Part shown: one piece after another, positions 45,767 through 54,436 of the stretch
Position numbering within the stretch: the stretch's first letter is position 1
How the letters are laid out: each line of letters starts with the position of its first letter
Source: Loigolactobacillus iwatensis
GTDB taxonomy: Bacteria > Bacillota > Bacilli > Lactobacillales > Lactobacillaceae
Direction of reading: 5' to 3'
Assembly (NCBI RefSeq): GCF_003950295.1
Contig: NZ_RHNP01000003.1
Span: 1-64,000, forward strand
Length of the DNA: 64,000 nt
Position numbers and translations under genes: made by a program
The notes under the pieces: model-generated
Database searches by the model: none
What the model was told of the DNA's origin: nothing
Seen by the model: only the letters and a program-made list of their open reading frames with translations

Positions 45767-45842
45767 TTCTATTGATTACCGTTTAAAGTATAAATGAGTA
45801 TATAAACATATTTATGATTTTGTCGAACCAAATATTGTCATG

Positions 45843-45881
45843 AACAGAACTAGAAGCTTTTTAATTCTAGTTCTGTTTTTT
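45843..45881. terminator. Terminator after aldonate operon
   Basis: Perfect 13-bp stem AACAGAACTAGAA / TTCTAGTTCTGTT with a 9-nt loop, then TTTTT. Confidence 0.9.
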
Positions 45882-45929
45882 ATTAAAGTGATAATTCTAA
45901 CTATTCATTCGTATTTTATTTGTTTAATG

Positions 45930-46694
45930 TTACATAAATTTTTGATTATCTGAGATTTGTATATACTGTTGGATGATCAAATCAAGAATTAAAAATATTG
46001 AAAAATGTGGTGTGAAGTCTGAGGTATTTATCAGAAGTGGCTGTGAATAGCCATGAAGTGTCACGTCAGATAGTTTTTCTAGTGTACTGTTTGGTGTATT
46101 GACAATACTAAGAGTAGTTAAGGTTTCTGTGTTTTTAATACGTTGAATAAGTTGGACCAGTTCTTGTGACTCGCCACTATTTGAGATGAAAATAGCTAAT
46201 CCGTCTGTGGTTGATAGTTGATCTAAACTCCAGATTATTTGGTGATCTGAAATAAAAGAACAGTTTTTACCTAATTGTTGCAGAGCAAGATTAAGATATT
46301 GACCGCAAGCCGTTGTTAGCCCAATTGCGAAGATGAAAATCTGTTGTTTTTGTTTAATTAGTTGAGTAGTTTTTTGAATTCTATCTGGTAAATTTTCTTT
46401 CAGGGTACTTTGAAAATTATATTTAAAGTTAATATTAAAATCGCTTGATTGAGCCTCAATCGCTAAGTCATTTTTTACTTGTTCTAAAGCAATTTTTAGT
46501 CGACTAAATTTTTGTACCCCAAGTCTCTTACATAATCTTACAACAGTGGTGGTACTGACGTTATTGTCCGTAGCAACTTTAGTAATCGTAAGAGAATCAA
46601 TTTGATTAATATTATCGCCTAAATACTTTAGAATTAGTGATTCTGCAAATGTGAGTTCGGAAGTAACAGTTGGAAAATATTTGATTAAATTCAT
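45930..46694 (-). CDS. RpiR-family regulator (HTH + SIS)
   Basis: A 254-residue regulator. N-terminal HTH_6 (SLTITKVATDNNVSTTTVVRLCKRLG, residues about 34-59) and a C-terminal SIS domain (IFAIGLTTACGQYLN; AIFISNSGESQELVQLIQ) that binds a phosphosugar. GGAGG seven bases before the ATG. Divergent from the fructose-class PTS and alpha-mannosidase operon and probably its local controller. Confidence 0.88.
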   Translation of the reverse strand: MNLIKYFPTVTSELTFAESLILKYLGDNINQIDSLTITKVATDNNVSTTTVVRLCKRLGVQKFSRLKIALEQVKNDLAIEAQSSDFNINFKYNFQSTLKENLPDRIQKTTQLIKQKQQIFIFAIGLTTACGQYLNLALQQLGKNCSFISDHQIIWSLDQLSTTDGLAIFISNSGESQELVQLIQRIKNTETLTTLSIVNTPNSTLEKLSDVTLHGYSQPLLINTSDFTPHFSIFLILDLIIQQYIQISDNQKFM

Positions 46695-46756
46695 ACCAAT
46701 TCCTCCAATTGCATTTATTATAACCTAAATCAGGGTAAATTTTTACTCTAATTTAG

Positions 46757-46770
46757 GAAAAGCGCTTTCA
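46757..46770 (+). promoter_or_regulatory. cre-like site upstream of fructose-class PTS
   Basis: GAAAAGCGCTTTCA matches the CcpA consensus except the first two bases, 63 bp before the EIIABC start and between two divergent genes. Confidence 0.5.
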
Positions 46771-46832
46771 TACATTTGCTGGTATATTGGAATTGTAAGA
46801 TAAATTTATATACCTAGAAGGTAGGGATAACA

Positions 46833-48830
46833 ATGAAACTCGCGGAATTAACTTCAAGCGATCTAATTATATTGGATCAATCATACTCAACTAAAGATGA
46901 GGTCTTTGATGCGGTTGCAGAACGCCTAATAAAGGCAAAGATCATTCCGGATAAAGTTGATTTTGAGAAAGCACTTTATGCGCGTGAAAAAGAGAGCCCA
47001 ACTGGTCTTGAAAATGGAATTGCCATACCACATGCCAAGTCCAGTGCTATTAGTCGACCAGTTTTTGCCGTGGTTAGATCAACAACGGTTATTGACGGCT
47101 GGGAAAGCCTGTCACCAGACAACAATGTTTCGTTAATTTTTCTATTAGCAATACCCGAGAAAAGCGCTGGTGATTTTCACGTTGAACTTTTGGCCAAGCT
47201 ATCACGAGCAATGTTAAATAAAGATTTCATCACCAGTGTTAAAAATGCCACACAAGTTGAAGAAGTGATTAATGCGCTCGATAGGGTTGACGCAACAGAA
47301 AAGAATAAAGCAACCACTAATGAGCATGCTACATCCAAAAAGGGCTTAATTCTTGGTGTCACTGCCTGTCCAACTGGTATCGCACATACTTATATGGCAG
47401 CAGAAGCGATTGAAAAAACGGCCAAAGAAATGGGCTATGACGTTTATGTCGAAAAACAAGGTGCCAATGGGATTGAGGATCGCCCGTCTAAAGAACTCGT
47501 CAAAAAGGCTGATGGTTTAATTATCGCTGCCGATGTGGATTTGCATGAAATGAACTATTACGCTGGACTCCCTTATATTTCTGTACCTGTTTCAACACCA
47601 ATTAAGGACGCCAAGTCTTTAATTAACCAAGTCCTTAACCATCCAGATGGTAAGTTTACAACTGTTGAAGATGATGAGGAAGAAGGCCCAAGTAATAAAA
47701 AAAAGTCAATAGGAACTGAAATGTATCAGGCATTAATGAGTGGTATTTCATATATGATTCCAATTGTTGTCGGTGCAGGGCTAATGTCGGCAATACCACA
47801 AATTGGTGGGTTGTTGTATGGTTTAAAACCAGGTACTATCAGTAATATTGCCTATGCAACGAGTTCAAATTCTATCCTGCAATTTTTATATAATTTCAAT
47901 AGTTTCGGTGGCTTTATCTTTTCTTTGATGTATCCAGTATTAGCTGCGTTTATTGCTTATGCAATTGCAGGTAAAGTTGGCTTAGCCCCCGGTTTCATTG
48001 GTGGCGGCTTAGCCGGGGGTCTGATTTACACAGTTAACGGGATTAAGGATCATGTTTCCTCTGGATTCTTAGGCGCAATTTGTGTCGGCCTTGTTGCTGG
48101 TTATTTCTGTCGATTCTTAAACCAAAAAATTAAGTTATCTAAAAATATTCAATCTTTGAAGCCGATGCTTATCATTCCCTTACTCAGTATTATTTTGGTC
48201 TATGTTTTAAACCTTTATATTTTCGAACCAATCGGTGGTGGCTTAAACAAGCTACTTGTTGACATTATTGGTCAATCAACAGGTTCGTACTTTATTGCAA
48301 TTGTGATTGCTTTAGCAACTGCCTTTGATATGGGTGGTCCCTTCAACAAAGCGGCTTTCGCGGTTACGCTGGCACTTGCCGCTGATCACACTTTTCCCAT
48401 GACGGCAAATATCTTAGGTTGTATTATTCCACCGTTAGGTATTGGCGCTTCAGTAATTTTAAATCAACATGTATTTAAGCGTGATATTTACGATGATTCA
48501 TTAGTTGCAGCGGGGTATACGTCCTTTATTTCGGGGATCATCGGAATTAGTGAAGGTGCAATTCCGTTTGCTTTACGTGATCCGTTAATTACAATTCCAT
48601 TAAATATGGTTGGCTCTGCAATAGCAGCCGTTGTGGCAACGTTCTTTAAAGTAAAAATCTGGTTCCCAATTCCTCAATTCTGGGGCTGGCCACTAGTTGA
48701 AGGCTTATTGCCATATCTACTTTCGTTATTAATCGGTGTGCTCTTTGTTGCTATTGGTAATATTATGATTCGTGACCATATTGCCAAAAGAAAAATTAAA
48801 GTTTCTAAAAAGCAGTCGGTAGCAGTATGA
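46833..48830 (+). CDS. PTS EIIABC, fructose class (mannosylglycerate-type)
   Basis: A 665-residue fused permease. EIIA: His67 in GIAIPHAKS. Linker about 150-168. EIIB: Cys179 in VTACPTGIAHTYMAAE. EIIC from about 290: MYQALMSGISYMIPIVVGAG with about 8-10 membrane segments and GGPFNKAAFAV. The pairing with a GH38 alpha-mannosidase recalls MngA/MngB of E. coli, which import and cleave 2-O-alpha-mannosyl-D-glycerate; other alpha-mannosides are possible. Its stop overlaps the mannosidase start (ATGA). Confidence 0.9.
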   Translation: MKLAELTSSDLIILDQSYSTKDEVFDAVAERLIKAKIIPDKVDFEKALYAREKESPTGLENGIAIPHAKSSAISRPVFAVVRSTTVIDGWESLSPDNNVSLIFLLAIPEKSAGDFHVELLAKLSRAMLNKDFITSVKNATQVEEVINALDRVDATEKNKATTNEHATSKKGLILGVTACPTGIAHTYMAAEAIEKTAKEMGYDVYVEKQGANGIEDRPSKELVKKADGLIIAADVDLHEMNYYAGLPYISVPVSTPIKDAKSLINQVLNHPDGKFTTVEDDEEEGPSNKKKSIGTEMYQALMSGISYMIPIVVGAGLMSAIPQIGGLLYGLKPGTISNIAYATSSNSILQFLYNFNSFGGFIFSLMYPVLAAFIAYAIAGKVGLAPGFIGGGLAGGLIYTVNGIKDHVSSGFLGAICVGLVAGYFCRFLNQKIKLSKNIQSLKPMLIIPLLSIILVYVLNLYIFEPIGGGLNKLLVDIIGQSTGSYFIAIVIALATAFDMGGPFNKAAFAVTLALAADHTFPMTANILGCIIPPLGIGASVILNQHVFKRDIYDDSLVAAGYTSFISGIIGISEGAIPFALRDPLITIPLNMVGSAIAAVVATFFKVKIWFPIPQFWGWPLVEGLLPYLLSLLIGVLFVAIGNIMIRDHIAKRKIKVSKKQSVAV

Positions 48831-51424
48831 CAGAAGGCTATATAGTCAATTTAACTCATTGGGATCGAGAGTGGTATTTTTCCAATCAAGATGCAGTGGT
48901 TTTGAGCGACGAATTATTTTCTGATGTACTTGATGAATTGGAAAAACGGCCAGAAGCTAATTTTTGTTTGGATGGCCAAAGCTCAATTCTAGACGAATAT
49001 TTGCAAATTCATCCTGAAAATTCACGTCGGGTAAAAAAACTCGTACAAAATAAACAATTATTTATTGGGCCTTGGTTTACGCAGAGTGATTGTCTATTAG
49101 TTGATGGCGAATCTCTAATGCGTAATGTAATGATTGGTATCCGAGATTGTGAAGCCTATGGTGGTGCTATGTCAGTTGGTTATATTCCTGATAGTTTTGG
49201 ATTTAATGCTCAACTACCAACGATTTTAAATCAGGTTGGTATTGATAACATCATTTTTTGGCGAGGTATTGATTATCAAGAGCAAGTCTCATCCCCTTAT
49301 TTCAAATGGCAAGGACTTGGTGATACTAGCGTAACCGCAATGACTATTCCGTTAGGCTATGGCTGTGCCCCGAACATGCAAACTACATCAGAGTATATTT
49401 CGAATCGGCTAGATAAGTATATGAACTTTATTAATGATATTAGGCCACAAGACAATGTACTGGTGCCTGCGGGAGGGGATCAACAAAATATTGTCACGAA
49501 TATTCAGGATAAACTGAATGTGATTAATCAGAAAAGTAAGTATCATTATCACATTAGCTCGTTTAGCGATTTCTTGAACAAACTTAAACAGAGCAAAGAG
49601 TTGCCAAGTTATCGCGGTGAGTTCAGACTTCCGGCCTATGCACGACTTCATCGGACGATTTCATCAGTTCGGATAAATATTAAACAAGCTAACCATAATG
49701 CAGAGCAAAAACTAATTAAACAAGTCGAACCTTTGATGGTCTTAGGCCGAGAATATGGGATTAATATTTCTCAAGAATTATTAGTCGACGCCTGGAAAAA
49801 AGTCCTAGCTTCACAAGCACATGACAGTCTTGGCGGTTGTGTTTATGATGCTGTGTCTGATGATATCATGCACCGCTACAAAGAGGCAGACGAGCTTTCA
49901 GACGGTATTCAGAATTTAATTTTAAGACGGTTGGCCGATAAGTTGGCGCTATCTGAAAATCAAGTTTTACTTGTGAACACTGAAGCAGAAGCTAAGGATC
50001 GCTATTACAAAGTAAATATTTTGACTAATAGGAAAAATATCAAATTCAAAGGTATTACAGATGCGTTTATCGTTAACGAGCACTATTATCCTGCAAGAGA
50101 ACATATCTTAATCGAAAAGCCAGAGGGTAAGAGCTATCTCACTGAACCTGCTTATTTTGAATTATCAGTGATGTTAAAAACAACTGTCCCTGGCCTAGGA
50201 TATAAAGTAATTGACTTTAATGATGATCAGTTGGAGTTACCAACTTTTAAGACTGTTGAACTAAATTCAACACCAAAAATTGAGACTACTGACGTTAAAA
50301 TTGAATTTTTAAACGGCAATATTTCTGCAACTTTCAATGGTAAAACAATGCCCAATTTAATAAAATTAGTTGATTGTGCGAATGATGGTGACACCTATGA
50401 TTTTTCACCGTTAAAAGGAGATACGGAAGTTGAACTACCGTTTAATACAGCCAACGCACAAGTGAGTGGGAAAATTCAGCAATTAATTATCAACGGGACG
50501 ACAAATCTACCTTACGATCTCATTGACCGACAAAATACGTCTGGTCAAACAAAGGCAATCAATTATAAATTAGTCCTGAGTTTAAACGATGATACCAATA
50601 CTATTTCGGGTGAATTTTACGTTGATAACACAGTTTGTTCTCACCGGATGCGTTTAGTCTTAAATCCTGAAATAAAAAATGCTGACGTTTTTGCTGGCTT
50701 AACCGCAGGAGCGCTCAAAAATAATCAAATTGATATGCACGATACTGACGGCTATGATGAATACCCAGCACCTTTAAATGTGTTTGATAAAGTAGTCTCG
50801 CTTAGTAATCATGCTTCATCTTTTTCCTTTTATGGTGGTGCAAGTAAAGAATATGAATTAGCCGCAGATAAGCTCTATATCACATTGTTTGCGAGTACTG
50901 GTCAGTTTGGAAAGCCCAATTTAATGTGGCGCCCTGGGCGTGCAAGCGGCGATACCACTAACCAGGGGCACGTGATGATAGCAACACCAGAAGCACAATT
51001 ACTTGGTCCGCAAGAGTTTGATTTTTCCTTGAAGCTATTTTCGCAGACATTTAATCCCTTAAAAGTTCAAAGTGTTGCCGACGAGGTCTATGCAGCAAAC
51101 GTTAGTTACCAGAACCAAAGCTTGAATTATTTTATAAATAGATTAGATAATAAGATTCAAAAAAAACAAGAGAAGCCTTTAACCAAAAAGAAATCAGGGA
51201 TGCTTGAACTTGATGGACTCACTGTGTCATCAATTTATCCCTCTTACAAAAATAATAATAGGTATTTAATTCGGGTAACCAATCCAACTAGCAATGCAAA
51301 GAAAATTAATACTGATCTATTTTCTAACCATAATCCAGAAATTGTTAACGCGTTAGAAGTTCATCAAGAACAAAAATTTGTTGTTGAACCCTACGATATG
51401 GTTACAATAAAGTTAGATTATTAA
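48827..51424 (+). CDS. mngB: GH38 alpha-mannosidase (MngB-like)
   Basis: An 865-residue cytoplasmic glycoside hydrolase family 38 enzyme. Zinc/active-site motifs: LTHWDREWY (about 10-17), GPWFTQSDCLLVDGESLMRN, and the nucleophile Asp in GYIPDSFGFNAQLP (about 117). AHDSLGGCVYDAVSDD is the second conserved block, followed by C-terminal beta domains. No signal peptide, so it acts on sugar already imported, presumably as a 6-phosphate, by the EIIABC of the preceding gene. Products would be mannose-6-P and the aglycone. Confidence 0.9.
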   Translation: MTEGYIVNLTHWDREWYFSNQDAVVLSDELFSDVLDELEKRPEANFCLDGQSSILDEYLQIHPENSRRVKKLVQNKQLFIGPWFTQSDCLLVDGESLMRNVMIGIRDCEAYGGAMSVGYIPDSFGFNAQLPTILNQVGIDNIIFWRGIDYQEQVSSPYFKWQGLGDTSVTAMTIPLGYGCAPNMQTTSEYISNRLDKYMNFINDIRPQDNVLVPAGGDQQNIVTNIQDKLNVINQKSKYHYHISSFSDFLNKLKQSKELPSYRGEFRLPAYARLHRTISSVRINIKQANHNAEQKLIKQVEPLMVLGREYGINISQELLVDAWKKVLASQAHDSLGGCVYDAVSDDIMHRYKEADELSDGIQNLILRRLADKLALSENQVLLVNTEAEAKDRYYKVNILTNRKNIKFKGITDAFIVNEHYYPAREHILIEKPEGKSYLTEPAYFELSVMLKTTVPGLGYKVIDFNDDQLELPTFKTVELNSTPKIETTDVKIEFLNGNISATFNGKTMPNLIKLVDCANDGDTYDFSPLKGDTEVELPFNTANAQVSGKIQQLIINGTTNLPYDLIDRQNTSGQTKAINYKLVLSLNDDTNTISGEFYVDNTVCSHRMRLVLNPEIKNADVFAGLTAGALKNNQIDMHDTDGYDEYPAPLNVFDKVVSLSNHASSFSFYGGASKEYELAADKLYITLFASTGQFGKPNLMWRPGRASGDTTNQGHVMIATPEAQLLGPQEFDFSLKLFSQTFNPLKVQSVADEVYAANVSYQNQSLNYFINRLDNKIQKKQEKPLTKKKSGMLELDGLTVSSIYPSYKNNNRYLIRVTNPTSNAKKINTDLFSNHNPEIVNALEVHQEQKFVVEPYDMVTIKLDY

Positions 51425-51447
51425 GTGTTATGAAAGGAAATTAACGT

Positions 51448-52431
51448 ATGAAGATTACAAACTGGGGTATATGTGGCACTGGTTTTATTGCAAACGATTT
51501 TGCGACAAAGGTTGATCGTTCAAAGTTCAATATTTTAGGGGTATTTGATATTAATGCGAACTCTTTAGCTAATTTTGCAACCAAATATGATATTTCAAAT
51601 ACTTATACTGATTTTGCAAAAATGGCTTCAAATCCTGATATCCAGGGCATCTATATTGGCACACCTAATTCAACCCATTACCCATTGATGATGCAGGCCT
51701 TAAATGCCGGAAAAAATGTTCTGGTTGAAAAAGTGGCTACCCTCAATGGACAGCAATTAGATCAAGTCCAAAAATTGGCGCACAAGAAGGGCTTAGTTGT
51801 TATTGAAGGGGTCACAATGTATTACATGCCATTGTTCAAGAGAATTAAAGAAATGGTGATCCAGAATAAATTGGGTAAGCTTAGTACCGTCAACATTACT
51901 TTCGGTAGTTCTAAGGAATACGATCCAACAAATCGCTTTTTCAGTCTTGAAAAGGGGGGCGGTGTCCTGTTTGATATTGGTACTTATGCACTTTCTACGT
52001 TAGTGTATTTCATGGGTATTGAGACTAAATTATTAAATACTAAAGTCATTATGTCGGAAAGTGGCGTTGACGAAAAATCCAGTTTTATTGTAGAAAACGA
52101 CAATCAGGTTCTTGGTACCGCTACAATTGCGTTCAGGGGTAAAATGCCTAAACAGATTATTGTCAGTGGAGACAAAGGGTACGTAGTGATTAAGGATTTT
52201 CCACGCGCCGAAGAAGCAACGGTTTATTGGAATAATGGCGAGAGCGAAAACATACAAACCGGTGACGAAAATCAAATTTTTAATTATGAACTGACACGGC
52301 TTAATGTCTATTCAGATAATGCAACAGGTAGCGAAGAGGACACACGTAAATTGACATCCCGTGTCATTCATATTATGGACGACGCCAGAAAAGAATGGGG
52401 CCTGAAATTTCCACACGAAGAACTTATCTAA
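51448..52431 (+). CDS. Gfo/Idh/MocA-family oxidoreductase
   Basis: A 327-residue NAD(P)-dependent dehydrogenase. Rossmann motif GICGTGFIAN (about 7-16), IGTPNSTHYPLMMQAL, VLVEKVATLNG (the EKP-type motif is EKV here), and a C-terminal alpha/beta domain. AAAGGA precedes the ATG. Third gene of the mannosidase operon; it may oxidise or reduce the aglycone (for example a glycerate or inositol-like moiety). Loss of the usual Pro in the EKP motif is worth noting but is seen in some subfamilies. Confidence 0.85.
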   Translation: MKITNWGICGTGFIANDFATKVDRSKFNILGVFDINANSLANFATKYDISNTYTDFAKMASNPDIQGIYIGTPNSTHYPLMMQALNAGKNVLVEKVATLNGQQLDQVQKLAHKKGLVVIEGVTMYYMPLFKRIKEMVIQNKLGKLSTVNITFGSSKEYDPTNRFFSLEKGGGVLFDIGTYALSTLVYFMGIETKLLNTKVIMSESGVDEKSSFIVENDNQVLGTATIAFRGKMPKQIIVSGDKGYVVIKDFPRAEEATVYWNNGESENIQTGDENQIFNYELTRLNVYSDNATGSEEDTRKLTSRVIHIMDDARKEWGLKFPHEELI

Positions 52432-52490
52432 TATGGTTTGGAATAGGTCTAAGAAATAATTAATGCTTAGAAAACTGACATAAGTGATCT

Positions 52491-52548
52491 AAAAAGAGTT
52501 TGGTGCTAGAAAATCGGTTATCCGATTCTTTAGCACCAAACTCTTTTT
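52491..52548. terminator. Long terminator ending the sugar island
   Basis: AAAAAGAGTTTGGTGCTA / TAGCACCAAACTCTTTTT plus inner AATCGG / CCGATT, one small mismatch region, TTAT loop; T-runs on both sides. Confidence 0.92.
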
Positions 52549-52555
52549 ACTGTCC

Positions 52556-52810
52556 CGGTTTTAATTTTATGCTCGGGGTGCAATGTATGGCCCGTTCATA
52601 ACAAGAAATAATGATTATAAGGTATTCGCGTTAAATTTTTCTTCGATTAATATAAAAATCTTCTTCCATATAGTTATGATAATGTGCTGTAAAGTTCTGG
52701 CGCGCATTAAAACGAACTATAGCAATGGTTAGTCTCGGGTCCTACATTAAGTACTTGGGGCAACTGTCATCAAATCGATATTCTTTGTTCTTTTCATCAA
52801 CCAAATACAT
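52556..52810 (-). pseudogene. Decayed cupin-domain gene
   Basis: From an ATG at 52808-52810 with AAAGGAGA upstream, the minus strand reads MYLVDEKNKEYRFDDSCPKYLM, a stop (TAG), then DPRLTIAIVRFNARQNFTA and HYHNYMEEDFYINRRKI, a second stop, and a tail containing IHCTP. The HYHNxMEExFYI core is a cupin metal-binding motif. Two in-frame stops make it a pseudogene of a small cupin protein, perhaps a sugar-handling enzyme once linked to the island. Confidence 0.7.
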
Positions 52811-52836
52811 AGAAAAAATCTCCTTTTTTTATTTTA

Positions 52837-53037
52837 ATGTATACCAGGGGCACGTCACATAAGGCTAGTTATATTGGATTACAACATTATTTAGCACAAC
52901 TCGGGGAATTTCATGATATAGAAGTGATCGTTATGGAGACAAACAGCCGATTTTACAAAGTACATTTACACAATCTACAGGATATGGAACATTTGACGCA
53001 TGACGCCATCTTTAACGTTCAATGTAATGATCAGTGA
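52837..53037 (+). CDS. Small conserved protein (66 aa), paralogue of 23200-23388
   Basis: GLQHYLAQLGEF, IEVIVMETNSRFYKVHLHN and HDAIFNVQC parallel the 62-residue protein at 23.2-23.4 kb. No SD precedes the ATG at 52837 (it follows a T-rich run), and the first dozen residues differ from the paralogue, so the 5' end may have been replaced by the cupin pseudogene junction. It could be expressed poorly or be a pseudogene with an intact body. Confidence 0.55.
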   Translation: MYTRGTSHKASYIGLQHYLAQLGEFHDIEVIVMETNSRFYKVHLHNLQDMEHLTHDAIFNVQCNDQ

Positions 53038-53046
53038 TGAATACAA

Positions 53047-53084
53047 ATAACGCCCCTGCCAACTATTGGCAAGGGCGTTATTTA
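53047..53084. terminator. Bidirectional terminator
   Basis: AATAACGCCC-TGCC / GGCA-GGGCGTTATT stem around AACTATT, between the convergent 66-residue gene and the DUF2922-like gene. Confidence 0.85.
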
Positions 53085-53173
53085 TTTCCGCTCATTATTC
53101 TAGAACGTACGCCAAAAGTCTGGATTAACTTACGTTACGCAGTAAACCCAAAAGCGACTTTTGTCCCACTCCA

Positions 53174-53416
53174 CTATGCATCAGTTTTCGCTGGCTTTTC
53201 GGCCTTGAAAATTGGTGTAACGGTTCGTTCAGTATAATTGGCACCAACTGGATGCGCGTAAGGATTGGCAAAATCGACTTCGAACATTTTGAGTTCAGCG
53301 ATTGCCTGCATCGCTGTCTTGACCGTTGTTTCGTCAAGATTCTGTGAGGCGTAGTTCATGCGCAAGTGCTTTTCCTTACCATTTTCACTGGTAAATTCCA
53401 TGTCTAGTTGTTTCAT
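53174..53416 (-). CDS. DUF2922-like small protein
   Basis: An 80-residue protein, MKQLDMEFTSENGKEKHLRM ... TTVKTAMQAIAELKMFEVD, matching the DUF2922 pattern found in Bacilli beside DUF1659 genes. Role unknown. GGAGG before the ATG. The C-terminal KAEKPAKTDA tail is charged and probably disordered. Confidence 0.75.
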   Translation of the reverse strand: MKQLDMEFTSENGKEKHLRMNYASQNLDETTVKTAMQAIAELKMFEVDFANPYAHPVGANYTERTVTPIFKAEKPAKTDA

Positions 53417-53494
53417 AGGTTGAATTCCTCCTTAATAGTTAAGTGTTTACTTGGTAAATATTGGTAACTATGATCGTAGTGACAGACATTGTTT

Positions 53495-53655
53495 TTAACG
53501 TGCGCCTAAAGTCATATTCCTGCGGTTAGCTACAACGGCCAAATCACCTTTTTCAAAGGTAATTTGTCTGTTTAGGCTGCGATTCGGACTTCGGTCCATC
53601 TTAGTCTGATCGACAACGTTAGTAATCCTCAGAATATAACCGACTCTAGTCCCAC
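53495..53655 (-). repeat. Palindromic repeat, degenerate, abutting a stop codon
   Basis: Shows ATTCCTGCGGTTAGCTAC, the hairpin GGCCAAATCACCTTT / AAAGGTAATTTGTC, the GGACT module and ATCCTCAGAATATAACCG. Ends are eroded. Its left side stops 3 bp from the DUF1659-like stop codon (53659). Confidence 0.7.
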
Positions 53656-53658
53656 TTC

Positions 53659-53874
53659 TTAGATCTCTTCTCCAGGGAAGTCCTGGCGGCGGTAATTCAC
53701 GATCACACCAGCATTGGCGCGGTGGCCGGAAAGTGCTTCAACCACTTTACCGAGACTGATAAGTTGCTCAGAAGTAACTTCTTCCTTACAATCGTGAAAA
53801 ACACGAGTTGCTTCATTAGCAATATCAGGGCCAGTTACCTTAATTTCAACGTTCGTTTTAATCCAATCATCCAT
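53659..53874 (-). CDS. DUF1659-like small protein
   Basis: A 71-residue protein MDDWIKTNVEIKVTGPD ... SEQLISLGKVVEALSGHRANAGVIVNY, resembling DUF1659 proteins, which occur next to DUF2922 genes. ATG at 53874 with GGAGG six bases upstream. A degenerate repeat now lies between it and its usual partner. Its upstream region contains one copy of a 42-bp block also found before the replication gene at 57.4 kb. Confidence 0.7.
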   Translation of the reverse strand: MDDWIKTNVEIKVTGPDIANEATRVFHDCKEEVTSEQLISLGKVVEALSGHRANAGVIVNYRRQDFPGEEI

Positions 53875-53979
53875 GAGTATGTCCTCCAATTTTGGGTATT
53901 GTGAATTAACTTCACATTAATTAATTCAATTAAACCCTTATTTTGTAAGTCAGTCGGTGGCCACCTGTTTTCTGCCTAC

Positions 53980-54021
53980 ATAGATATAAAACCCTCAGCA
54001 TGCCAAAAAGTGTCACTAAAA
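53980..54021 (-). promoter_or_regulatory. 42-bp duplicated upstream block, copy 1
   Basis: ATAGATATAAAACCC, a variable 9-10 bp stretch, then CCAAAAAGTGTCACTAAAA. It contains the palindrome AGTGTCACT and a TATA-rich minus-strand box. It lies 106 bp before the DUF1659-like start codon. Confidence 0.55.
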
Positions 54022-54045
54022 TTGAAAATAAATAAAATATTTTTT

Positions 54046-54166
54046 GAGAGTGTTTAAAAAGGCGATTAGATTCTGAGCATTAGCCTAAATTGGCGAATAA
54101 TTCACGTAGTGGATTATTCGACGATTGTAGCTAAGCGCAGGAATCTGCCTTTTTAAACACGTTTCC
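54046..54166 (+). repeat. Palindromic repeat, short form
   Basis: GAGAGTGTTTAAAAAGGCG to GCCTTTTTAAACACGTTTCC with matched end changes. Inner arms CGAATAATTCAC / GTGGATTATTCG pair around GTA. Confidence 0.88.
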
Positions 54167-54194
54167 GCTAAATTGGTTGGGAAAATAAGAACAA

Positions 54195-54381
54195 AAGTAT
54201 TTTCAAAACACGATCTAAACAGATGATTTGGCTGTTGTAGCTACTATTCCGCAATTGAGGATTATTAGCTTAAATACGCTAATAATCTTGATGCTCCATA
54301 CGTTGTCCATTCAACTACGGCGAAAAGCGCCAAGTTGAAGCATGGCAACCGCAGGAATCTGCATTTCCAAACACGTTTCCA
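54195..54381 (+). repeat. Palindromic repeat, left end missing
   Basis: Contains GATGATTTGGCTGTTGTAGC, the GATTATTAGC...GCTAATAATC stem and TTCAACT...AGTTGAAG stem, and ends GCATTTCCAAACACGTTTCC. A further right-end scrap (ATTTTCCAAACACGTTTC) lies at 54412-54430, directly before the stop codon of the next minus-strand gene. Confidence 0.7.
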
Positions 54382-54436
54382 CTAAATTAGTCAGAGAAAT
54401 ACTAACAAAAGTATTTTCCAAACACGTTTCTGCAAT

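Noticed and set aside
53034-53237. 67-codon plus-strand frame opposite the DUF2922-like gene
   Set aside because: It covers the terminator and the antisense of DUF2922-like coding sequence; no family resemblance.
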